Position numbers and translations under genes: made by a program. Below the pieces are notes generated by a model. The model did not search any database, was not told the DNA's origin, and saw nothing but the letters and a program-made list of their open reading frames with translations. Positions 15,517 to 22,052 of a stretch of 45,388 nt of DNA are shown here, one piece after another. The DNA is from Ruminococcus sp. (GTDB taxonomy: Bacteria; Bacillota; Clostridia; Oscillospirales; Ruminococcaceae), in assembly GCA_024697545.1 (NCBI GenBank), contig JAILFN010000089.1:1-45388 (forward strand), in the 5' to 3' direction. The first letter of the stretch is position 1. Every line of letters begins with the position of its first letter.

Positions 15517-15720
15517 TCAGCCCTCAAAATGCTTGTTGAGCTTTGCGATAAGCTCATCGGGGTCAACGCCGTGTACCTCACACGCCTGCTCTACCGTTTC
15601 ACCGCGGGAAGCGGGGCAGAAAAGGCAGTGCATTCCCATCTCGAGGAAATATTCGGTGGTGCTTTCGTCAGCGTCCATGATATCTCCGATTATGGTATCT
15701 CGCTCTACTTTGAAAGACAT
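15517..15720 (-). CDS. DUF1858-family small protein
   Basis: 67-residue cytoplasmic protein of the DUF1858 family, often found with hybrid-cluster or redox proteins; function unknown. Recognised by VERDTIIGDIMDADESTTEYF followed by the Cys pair MHCLFCPAS and GETVEQACEVHGVDPDELIAKLN. The CxxC spacing suggests a redox disulfide or metal site. The start follows GGAGGTG. It has its own promoter and terminator upstream of trmK. Confidence 0.9.
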   Translation of the reverse strand: MSFKVERDTIIGDIMDADESTTEYFLEMGMHCLFCPASRGETVEQACEVHGVDPDELIAKLNKHFEG

Positions 15721-15763
15721 TTCATTTCACCTCCACTGATCTTTTCCATGATCTTCAAACTTT

Positions 15764-15792
15764 ATTATACCCCATATCGTGATAAAAATCAA
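15764..15792 (-). promoter_or_regulatory. Promoter of DUF1858 gene
   Basis: Minus-strand TTGATT (15792-15787), 17-base spacer, TATAAT (15769-15764). Confidence 0.75.
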
Positions 15793-15867
15793 TAGCCCAT
15801 CTCCTATATTTAGAAAAGTTTCATATTTCGGCATGGTGTGTGTGCGGATAAATTGTAAAAAAGTCTA

Positions 15868-15896
15868 TTGACAATAATTGTCTTATATGGTAAAAT
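15868..15896 (+). promoter_or_regulatory. Promoter of LRR protein gene
   Basis: TTGACA, 17-base spacer, TAAAAT with a TGG extended -10. GACAATAATTGTC (15870-15882) is a 13-base palindrome that overlaps the -35 and could be an operator. Confidence 0.8.
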
Positions 15897-15941
15897 ATCA
15901 TTGGAGATCTTATCCGTTCAAATAAAAAGGAGAGACAGACT

Positions 15942-17339
15942 ATGAACAAAAGATTTTTAGCAGGCGTTTTTGCACTCGCGATGGTACTCGGTACTGCTGC
16001 TGCTCCCGTTTCGGAAGCAGGGCTCGCACCCGCATTTGCGATTTCTGCAAGCGCAGAGACCTATCGTGATTATGATTACACCCTCAAGACCGACGGTACT
16101 GTAAGGATCGACAAGTACAGCGGCAGTGCCGAGGCTGTTGAGATACCCGAAACGATCGGCGGAAGGACCGTTACCGAGATAGCCGGCGAGGCTTTCTACG
16201 GCTCCTCCATCACCTCTGTCGTTATTCCCGAGGGCGTTACCTCTATCGGAGCTATGGCATTCGCAAGATGCTCCTCCCTTACAAGCGTTGATATCGCCGA
16301 GACGAACAGGAGCTATGTTGCCATCGACAGCGTTATCTATACCAAGGACATGAAGACCCTTGTGCTGGTACCCGCTACCCGCACTTCCTACAAGATACCC
16401 GCTACCGTTACAAAGATCGACGGCGCCTTCAACTACTGCACCGAGATTACCGATATTTATATCCCCAAGACCGTTACAGATCTCGGTGTTTCCACCTTCC
16501 GCGGCTGCAAGTCCTTAAAGAAGCTCGCCCTTCCCGAAAGCATAACAAAGATACCCAACTCTATGTGTATGTACTGCTCGGCTCTCGAGGAAGTTACCAT
16601 CCCCGAGAAAGTTACCGATATCGGCAGAGATGCTTTCTATGACTGCGTAATGCTCGAAAAGGTGACTGTTCCCGATGGTGTCAAGAATATCGGTGACTGC
16701 GCTTTCGGTTATTACAATGACGGCGAGGGCGATACGCTCATCCCCGGATTCAAGCTCAGATGCCACAGCGGTACCGCTGCCGAGGCATATGCTAAGAAGA
16801 ACAAGATAGGTATCGAATATATCGCGGTATCCCTTGAAAAAGCAAGGATCGAAGTTCCCGATGTTGTATATAACGGCAAGGCACAGAAGCCCGCCCTTAA
16901 AGTTACACTCAACGGCAAGACCCTGAAAAAGGATACCGATTACACCATCACCTACAAGAACAACAAGGAGATGGGCAAGGCTGATATCTATGTAAATGGT
17001 ATCAACGCATACAGCGGCACCTGCAAGGGCTACTTCATCATCTTCCCGAAGAAGGTAAAGACCTTAAAGCTCAAGGCACTGGGCGGCAGACAGCTCAAAG
17101 CCAACTGGAACAGGTATTCCAAGGTAACGGGCTATGAGCTTCAGGTAAGCCGCAGCAGGAACTTTACTTCTGCTACAAGAAAGGCTGATATCAAGAAGGC
17201 TGCCACCAACAACCGCACCATGAAGAACTTCAAGGGCGGCTATTACTACTACGCAAGGATACGTTCCTACATCACCGTTGGAAAAGTAAGATACTACGGC
17301 GCATGGAGCGACACTGCAAGCGTTGTTTGCAAGTGGTAA
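15942..17339 (+). CDS. Secreted BspA-like leucine-rich repeat protein with C-terminal adhesin-type domains
   Basis: 465-residue exported protein. A signal peptide occupies about 1-37 (hydrophobic core after MNKRF, Ala-rich cleavage region ISASAE). About 60-265 holds LRR_5 (BspA/Treponema type) repeats, seen as recurring units such as ITSVVIPEGVTSIGAMAF, LKKLALPESITKI and LEEVTIPEKVTDIGRDAF. About 295-365 is a beta-sandwich repeat (VVYNGKAQKPALKVT, YTITYKNNKEMGKA). About 370-465 is a fibronectin-III-like domain (VTGYELQVSRSRNF, YARIRSY). No LPXTG, dockerin or membrane anchor is visible, so it is probably released or held non-covalently. Such proteins are common on gut Ruminococcus surfaces; ligand unknown. 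The ATG follows AAAAAGGAG. Confidence 0.92.
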   Translation: MNKRFLAGVFALAMVLGTAAAPVSEAGLAPAFAISASAETYRDYDYTLKTDGTVRIDKYSGSAEAVEIPETIGGRTVTEIAGEAFYGSSITSVVIPEGVTSIGAMAFARCSSLTSVDIAETNRSYVAIDSVIYTKDMKTLVLVPATRTSYKIPATVTKIDGAFNYCTEITDIYIPKTVTDLGVSTFRGCKSLKKLALPESITKIPNSMCMYCSALEEVTIPEKVTDIGRDAFYDCVMLEKVTVPDGVKNIGDCAFGYYNDGEGDTLIPGFKLRCHSGTAAEAYAKKNKIGIEYIAVSLEKARIEVPDVVYNGKAQKPALKVTLNGKTLKKDTDYTITYKNNKEMGKADIYVNGINAYSGTCKGYFIIFPKKVKTLKLKALGGRQLKANWNRYSKVTGYELQVSRSRNFTSATRKADIKKAATNNRTMKNFKGGYYYYARIRSYITVGKVRYYGAWSDTASVVCKW

Positions 17340-17364
17340 TGCACAGCGTGTAAAATATGTACCC

Positions 17365-17402
17365 AAAAATGCGACCTGTTCCGAACGGGTTGCATTTTTT
17401 TT
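17365..17402 (+). terminator. Terminator of LRR protein gene
   Basis: Stem of about 16 pairs (two wobble pairs) from AAAAATGCGACC to GGGTTGCATTTTT, followed by a T run. Confidence 0.9.
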
Positions 17403-17418
17403 CGCCATAAGGTATAAT
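17390..17418 (+). promoter_or_regulatory. Promoter of LytTR operon, overlapping the terminator
   Basis: TTGCAT (17390-17395), 17-base spacer, TATAAT (17413-17418). The -35 is part of the right arm of the upstream terminator hairpin and the spacer contains its T run. Confidence 0.65.
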
Positions 17419-17458
17419 GTAGATACGGTCAGACCGAAAAGAAAGGAGTGATGTCCGC

Positions 17459-17905
17459 GTGAAGGTAAAGCTTATGCTCAGCGATGAGAAATACGACAGG
17501 ATCGCTGCCGAGCTTATCGCCAAAGGCTTTGAGATAGACGACGATGCGGAGTTTATCCTCACCGAGCGTAATTTCTATGCAAGCCATCTTATAGGCAGGC
17601 GGGGAGAGGAGATATTCCGCCTTGATACCGATAAGATAAGCCATATCGAAAGCTTCGGGCATGAGGTCATAGCTCACAGCGGCGGAGGGGAATACAGGAT
17701 AAATGAGCGCCTAAGACGCTTAGAGGAGATGCTTGACCCTAAGCGCTTTCTCCGCGTGAGCAATTCGGTGATAGTGGCGGTGACAGAGATAAAAAGCGTT
17801 CGCCCCGCACTGTCGCAGAAATTCACCCTGACCATGTCCGACGGCTCAAAGGTGGATGTCACAAGAACGTACTATTACATCTTTAAGGAACACTTCGGGA
17901 TCTAA
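17459..17905 (+). CDS. LytTR-type DNA-binding regulator
   Basis: 148-residue protein with a C-terminal LytTR DNA-binding domain (about 50-147). Signs are ISHIESFGHEVIAHSGGGEY, the helix ERLRRLEEML, the hallmark FLRVSNSVIVAVTEIKSV and the closing VTRTYYYIFKEHF. There is no receiver domain, so it is a stand-alone LytTR protein of the type usually encoded with a membrane partner. It starts with GTG at 17459, nine bases after GGAGT; no ATG fits. The membrane-protein gene begins 16 bases downstream and is presumably its operon partner. By analogy with other LytTR regulatory systems, the membrane protein may hold the regulator inactive; that is inference. Confidence 0.88.
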   Translation: MKVKLMLSDEKYDRIAAELIAKGFEIDDDAEFILTERNFYASHLIGRRGEEIFRLDTDKISHIESFGHEVIAHSGGGEYRINERLRRLEEMLDPKRFLRVSNSVIVAVTEIKSVRPALSQKFTLTMSDGSKVDVTRTYYYIFKEHFGI

Positions 17906-17920
17906 AGAAAGGAGACAGCT

Positions 17921-18637
17921 ATGGCAAGAGGAGTCGCTATCATCATTATTATTATCGGCGTTATGCTTGTTATCGCAGGCATTGCGATAGTTGTGTACGC
18001 AGTAGTATACAAAAATCTGGCGAACAAGCGGGTCAGGGAATTCAACCAAACGGGCGTGGTAAAGAAAGCACCGCCCTCGCCGCTGGCAGTATTTCTGATA
18101 ATGATGGGCACGGTGGTGCTGAGCCTGGTGGTAGTTTTATTTATCGGGGTCTTGAGCTTTTCAGCGGTCACGAACACATCGGAGGGCGTCATCGAATATC
18201 GTGACAGCGTAAACTACGCGGCAATGAGGGTATCGGGCAAGGAGGATATGCTGGAGAACATCTCGCCCGAGGAGGATATCCCGGGCTACACCAGGAGCGA
18301 GGTACAGAGCAATGACATACTCTACGTTTACTACACAAACAATATGGGTGCGGGTTCGCCGTTTCCGTTTCTGTTCGTCTATGTCGAATACACAGGAGAG
18401 AAGGCGGGCGCGATACATTATGAAACGGATTTTACCTACACCGATGATACGAGAGAAGACGTGACCGAGGATACGGTGGACGGAAAGAGCCTTTGGCTCG
18501 CCTCGGAGTGTGTGGGCGGATTTGACGGCAGTATGAAGCTTTCGGCGATCGGTGCCGAAAAGACTGACGGAGACACAAACTACGATATGGAAAAGGCGGG
18601 TGTGCTTGAAATAGACTTCGGGCAGTTCTACCGCTGA
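17921..18637 (+). CDS. Two-helix membrane protein, partner of LytTR regulator
   Basis: 238 residues, family not recognised. Residues 7-30 are a very hydrophobic helix (IIIIIIGVMLVIAGIAIVVY). A short basic cytoplasmic loop (about 31-52) follows, then a second helix at 54-80. The rest (about 85-238) is an acidic, soluble domain that should lie outside (SPEEDIPGYTRSEV and a Tyr-rich stretch YVYYTNN). The ATG follows AAAGGAGA. It is cotranscribed with the LytTR gene and followed by a terminator. The topology fits an extracytoplasmic sensor or a small membrane inhibitor, but no such function is shown by sequence alone. Confidence 0.8.
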   Translation: MARGVAIIIIIIGVMLVIAGIAIVVYAVVYKNLANKRVREFNQTGVVKKAPPSPLAVFLIMMGTVVLSLVVVLFIGVLSFSAVTNTSEGVIEYRDSVNYAAMRVSGKEDMLENISPEEDIPGYTRSEVQSNDILYVYYTNNMGAGSPFPFLFVYVEYTGEKAGAIHYETDFTYTDDTREDVTEDTVDGKSLWLASECVGGFDGSMKLSAIGAEKTDGDTNYDMEKAGVLEIDFGQFYR

Positions 18638-18673
18638 GCAGATGAGAAAAAATAAGCTGTGTGTAAAACAAAA

Positions 18674-18704
18674 AGCGGCATGGGGAAAAGCTCCTCATGC
18701 CGCT
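18674..18704. terminator. Bidirectional terminator
   Basis: A 13-pair stem from AGCGGCATG to CATGCCGCT with a 5-base loop. The minus-strand tail is TTTTTG, so it ends the 49-residue gene strongly; it also closes the convergent LytTR operon. Confidence 0.85.
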
Positions 18705-18716
18705 CATTTATTCGGT

Positions 18717-18866
18717 TCAGATACCGCACTCTTCGTAGTCCTTCCACTTTTCGTAGTGCGCCTTCTCGTCAAAGTATTTGTACACGAGATAAGCCGTGGA
18801 GGCTATCACCAGCAGCAGTGCGCCCATCATTGTAAGGGCTGATTTTTTCTTCTGATATTCAGACAT
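18717..18866 (-). CDS. 49-residue single-helix membrane protein
   Basis: A short gene with full signals: a consensus promoter (18898-18926), AAAGGA nine bases before the ATG at 18866, and a strong terminator after the stop. The protein starts MSEYQKKKSA, has one hydrophobic helix at about 10-29 (LTMMGALLLVIASTAYLVY) and a charged aromatic tail (AHYEKWKDYEEC). The positive residues before the helix suggest the N-terminus is inside. A second in-frame ATG two codons upstream is too close to the binding site. Function unknown; small single-helix proteins often modulate membrane complexes. Confidence 0.75.
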   Translation of the reverse strand: MSEYQKKKSALTMMGALLLVIASTAYLVYKYFDEKAHYEKWKDYEECGI

Positions 18867-18897
18867 TGTCATCGTCCTTTCGGTTGTGTTTTTTTAT

Positions 18898-18926
18898 AGT
18901 ATAGCACAAGAGAAACGATTTGTCAA
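18898..18926 (-). promoter_or_regulatory. Promoter of 49-residue membrane protein gene
   Basis: Minus-strand TTGACA (18926-18921), 17-base spacer, TATACT (18903-18898), TGTGC before the -10. Confidence 0.85.
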
Positions 18927-19022
18927 GCGATGATCTTCATCCGAAGCTGCCGTATCTGCCGCAGTTTTCGACTTTTGCAGGCGTGTGCTCTCACACAGTA
19001 TTGTCCTGACGGAACTGCTTTC

Positions 19023-20618
19023 TTATTGCAGATCACCTCTGCTGAATTCCGAAAGCTCAAGTCCTTCGTTGCGTTCGAGTGCCCAGCGGATGTTCCATTC
19101 GCTTGTGAAGAGAAGCAGCGGGCGGTCGCGCATATCGCTTACTACCTTTGTGTCGGAGCTGAGTTTGAGATCCTTGGGCTCGACGGGGGACTTGTCTATC
19201 CAGCGGATATAGGAGTAGCCGAGACCCTCCTTGACCATGTCAACGCCGTATTCGTTCTTCATGCGGTACTCGAACACATCGAACTGTAGCACGCCGACAA
19301 CGCCGACGATTATCTCTTCCATACCGAGAAGCGGTTCGCGGAATATCTGTATCGCACCCTCCTGAGCTATCTGGGTGATGCCCTTTACGAACTGCTTGCG
19401 CTTCATGGTGTCCTTTGTGCGGTAGCGCATAAAGTGTTCGGGCGCGAAGGTAGGTATGCCCTCGAATGTGAACTTGCACTTGGGCGAGCATACGGTGTCG
19501 CCTATCGAGAATATGCCGGGGTCGAACACGCCGATGATATCGCCCGCGTATGCCTCGTCGATTATCTCACGCTCCTGAGCCATTATCTGCTGCGGCTGGG
19601 AAAGACGCATCTTCTTGTTTCCCTGAACGTGCAGCACGTCCATCTCCTTATCGAACTTACCCGAGCATACGCGCAGGAATGTGATGCGGTCGCGGTGGGC
19701 TTTGTTCATGTTCGCCTGTATCTTGAACACGAAAGCCGAGAACTCGGGGGAGAAGGGGTCGATAACGCCCTCGGAAGAGTTGCGGGGCATCGGCGGGGGA
19801 GTCATCTCGAGGAACTTTTCGAGGAACGGTTCAACGCCGAAGTTTGTCAGCGCCGAACCGAAGAAGACGGGGCTGAGCCTTCCGCTGTGTACAGCTTCAA
19901 GGTCGAGCTCGTCGGAAGCGCCGTCCAAAAGCTCTATGTCGTCCTTGAGGTTCTCATAGTTGGTGTCGCCGAGGATGTCGGCGAGTGCGGGGTCGCTGAG
20001 GTCGGCTTCGGTCGCCGATACCTTGTGGCTGCCGCCTGTCGGGTCAAAGTATATAACGCGGCGGGAAGCGCGGTCGAATACGCCCTTGAACTCCTTGCCC
20101 GAGCCGATAGGCCAGTTTATGGGGCAGGTAGGCATACCGAGTTCATTTTCGATCTCGTCGATGAGGTCGAACGGATTGCGTGCCTCACGGTCGAGCTTGT
20201 TTATGAATGTGAAAATGGGTATGTGTCTCATGGCACAGACCTTAAAGAGCTTTCGTGTCTGGTTCTCAACACCCTTTGAAGCGTCGATGACCATGACAGC
20301 CGAGTCTGCCGCCATCAGGGTGCGGTAGGTGTCCTCCGAGAAGTCCTGATGTCCGGGGGTGTCAAGGATATTTATGCAGTGACCCGCATACTGGAACTGC
20401 ATGACAGAAGATGTTACCGAGATACCTCTCTGCTTTTCTATCTCCATCCAGTCGGATACGGCGTGGCGGGAGTTCTTCTTGCCCTTTACGGCACCTGCCT
20501 GCGCGATAGCTCCGCCGTAAAGCAGGAACTTTTCTGTCAGGGTCGTTTTACCTGCGTCGGGGTGCGAGATTATCGCAAAGGTACGTCTGCGTTTTATTTC
20601 ATCAACTAGATTTGCCAA
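19023..20618 (-). CDS. prfC: Peptide chain release factor 3 (RF3)
   Basis: GTPase that recycles RF1 and RF2 from terminating ribosomes. 531 residues from the chosen start. G1 is SHPDAGKTTLTEK, G3 is DTPGHQDF and G4 is INKLD; the switch region has SDWMEIEKQRGISVTSS, which separates RF3 from EF-G. Domains II and III follow. I chose the TTG at 20618: GGAGGT lies seven bases before it, and the resulting MANLVDEIKRRRTFA matches the usual RF3 N-terminus. An ATG at 20645 in the same frame adds nine residues but has no binding site of its own; it overlaps the stop of a short leader frame. Transcribed alone from a promoter at 20725-20753. Confidence 0.95.
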   Translation of the reverse strand: MANLVDEIKRRRTFAIISHPDAGKTTLTEKFLLYGGAIAQAGAVKGKKNSRHAVSDWMEIEKQRGISVTSSVMQFQYAGHCINILDTPGHQDFSEDTYRTLMAADSAVMVIDASKGVENQTRKLFKVCAMRHIPIFTFINKLDREARNPFDLIDEIENELGMPTCPINWPIGSGKEFKGVFDRASRRVIYFDPTGGSHKVSATEADLSDPALADILGDTNYENLKDDIELLDGASDELDLEAVHSGRLSPVFFGSALTNFGVEPFLEKFLEMTPPPMPRNSSEGVIDPFSPEFSAFVFKIQANMNKAHRDRITFLRVCSGKFDKEMDVLHVQGNKKMRLSQPQQIMAQEREIIDEAYAGDIIGVFDPGIFSIGDTVCSPKCKFTFEGIPTFAPEHFMRYRTKDTMKRKQFVKGITQIAQEGAIQIFREPLLGMEEIIVGVVGVLQFDVFEYRMKNEYGVDMVKEGLGYSYIRWIDKSPVEPKDLKLSSDTKVVSDMRDRPLLLFTSEWNIRWALERNEGLELSEFSRGDLQ

Positions 20619-20641
20619 ATCAGATACCTCCGTTTTATATA

Positions 20642-20706
20642 TCATGATATCGTTTCTGTTACGGTATGAGTGTGATATTCTGAGATCACATCGGAATGTC
20701 CTCCTT
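20642..20706 (-). promoter_or_regulatory. prfC leader with AUG-UGA start-stop and a 15-codon leader frame
   Basis: A perfect AAGGAGG (20706-20700) is followed after 8 bases by ATG (20691-20689) and immediately by TGA (20688-20686), a minimal start-stop frame. Using the GTG that overlaps it (20689), the same binding site would instead serve a 15-codon frame ending in TGA at 20644-20642, which overlaps the ATG at 20645 in the prfC frame. Either reading puts a UGA, decoded by RF2 with RF3 recycling, in front of prfC. Autoregulation is an inference. Confidence 0.6.
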
Positions 20707-20724
20707 GTTTGAACATACTATTTT

Positions 20725-20753
20725 ATTATACATTATTCCCGCAGGAAATGCAA
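20725..20753 (-). promoter_or_regulatory. Promoter of prfC
   Basis: Minus-strand TTGCAT (20753-20748), 17-base spacer, TATAAT (20730-20725). The expected start leaves about 100 bases of leader before the TTG start. Confidence 0.7.
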
Positions 20754-20838
20754 TAGCTGTAGTGAATTGTTAACTTTTCTTTTAAAATAAAGGTGCGTTC
20801 CACGGATCATGCCATGTGTTAAAGCTGTTTTTTTGCTA

Positions 20839-20867
20839 TTGCAAAACGAATGATTTTATGTTATCAT
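20839..20867 (+). promoter_or_regulatory. Possible promoter of mannanase gene
   Basis: TTGCAA, 17-base spacer, TATCAT, TGT before the -10. Moderate match. About 95 bases lie between it and the ATG, and no operator is recognised. Confidence 0.5.
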
Positions 20868-20966
20868 TATAAGACCGAAGATGATCGTTGAACGATGACA
20901 GGTTTTCGGGCATTGCGGATATGGGCACTAATAGAAACGGATCACTTTGATATGGAGGAAATGCAT

Positions 20967-21941
20967 ATGGATAACAGGATCAAGCTGTTTACGCCCGCAA
21001 ACGTAAACGCACAGCAAAGTGTGAGAAATGTTTTGAAATACTTATCATCGATCTCCGGAGATAAGATACTTACAGGGCAGCACACGCAGACGATGGCGAT
21101 GGAAGAACTCGGACATATACGAACTGTAACGGGTAAAGAGCCTGCGCTTCTCGGATTTGAGCTTCTCTCATACTCTCCTAACATCAATTATTCCGATACC
21201 GATGAGGAATGTATGACAGAGGTCATGCAGAATTACGGTACATTGAAGAAAGCCTGGGAATGGGCAGAGAAAAAGGGACTTATCACCTTTACATGGCACT
21301 GGTTCTCACCGCTCGGCGGACGCTCAAAATCCTTTTTCAGTGTAAACACGGATTTCGATGCGAGCCGTGCTGTTACGGACGGTACACCCGAAAACCGTGC
21401 TCTTATTTCGGATATGGATATGATGGCAGGGCTGCTGCGTCCGTTCTGCGATAAGGGTATACCTATACTCTGGAGACCTTTCCATGAAAACGAAGGTGAC
21501 TGGTTCTGGTGGGGTGCCAAAGGCGCGGATACCGTTAAAAAGCTGTGGAATATCATGTTTGAGCGCTTTACCGAGATACACAGGCTCAACAATCTGATAT
21601 GGGTATGGAATTCACCTCTGGCAGAGAATTATCCCGGAGATGACACGGTGGATATCATATCAAGGGATATGTACCCCGAAAAGCATACGCACACATCTCA
21701 GAGCGAGATGTACCACGAACTTGTTAAGATCACGAAGAGTCCGAAGATCGTTATCATCGGAGAAACGGGCACGGTGCCCGATGCTGATGCGATACACGAT
21801 GAAAAGATCGGCTGGGCAAGCTTTATGACATGGTCAAAGGAGTTTTGCCTGACAGAAGAGTATACCGATAACCTGCAGCTGAAAAAGCTCTATGACAGTC
21901 CGAACGCAGTAACGCTTGAGACTCTTCCTGAGCTTTACTGA
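20967..21941 (+). CDS. Glycoside hydrolase family 26 beta-mannanase, no signal peptide
   Basis: Cleaves beta-1,4-mannosidic bonds by the retaining mechanism. 324 residues, a lone GH26 catalytic barrel. The acid/base Glu is in WRPFHENEGDWFWWG and the nucleophile Glu in IVIIGETGT. Substrate-site motifs include GQHTQTMAM, FTWHWFSPLGG and LIWVWNSP. The ATG at 20967 has GGAGG eight bases before it; the ATGs further upstream (20895, 20954, 20961) are mis-spaced. There is no signal peptide, carbohydrate-binding module or dockerin, so the enzyme should be cytoplasmic and act on imported manno-oligosaccharides. No mannoside importer or phosphorylase lies nearby. Monocistronic with a strong terminator. 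Confidence 0.93.
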   Translation: MDNRIKLFTPANVNAQQSVRNVLKYLSSISGDKILTGQHTQTMAMEELGHIRTVTGKEPALLGFELLSYSPNINYSDTDEECMTEVMQNYGTLKKAWEWAEKKGLITFTWHWFSPLGGRSKSFFSVNTDFDASRAVTDGTPENRALISDMDMMAGLLRPFCDKGIPILWRPFHENEGDWFWWGAKGADTVKKLWNIMFERFTEIHRLNNLIWVWNSPLAENYPGDDTVDIISRDMYPEKHTHTSQSEMYHELVKITKSPKIVIIGETGTVPDADAIHDEKIGWASFMTWSKEFCLTEEYTDNLQLKKLYDSPNAVTLETLPELY

Positions 21942-21969
21942 ATCTTGATCGCGTCAACCGAATAAATAC

Positions 21970-22007
21970 AAAAAGCCTGTGGAGTTTATGCCTCCTCAGG
22001 CTTTTTT
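21970..22007. terminator. Bidirectional terminator, mannanase and enzyme I genes
   Basis: Stem AAAAAGCCTGTGGAG/CTCCTCAGGCTTTTT with one mismatch; U tracts in both directions. It lies between two convergent genes. Confidence 0.9.
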
Positions 22008-22052
22008 GATAGTATGTTTTGTTTATTATCTGTACGCTTTTTTGTACTTATA

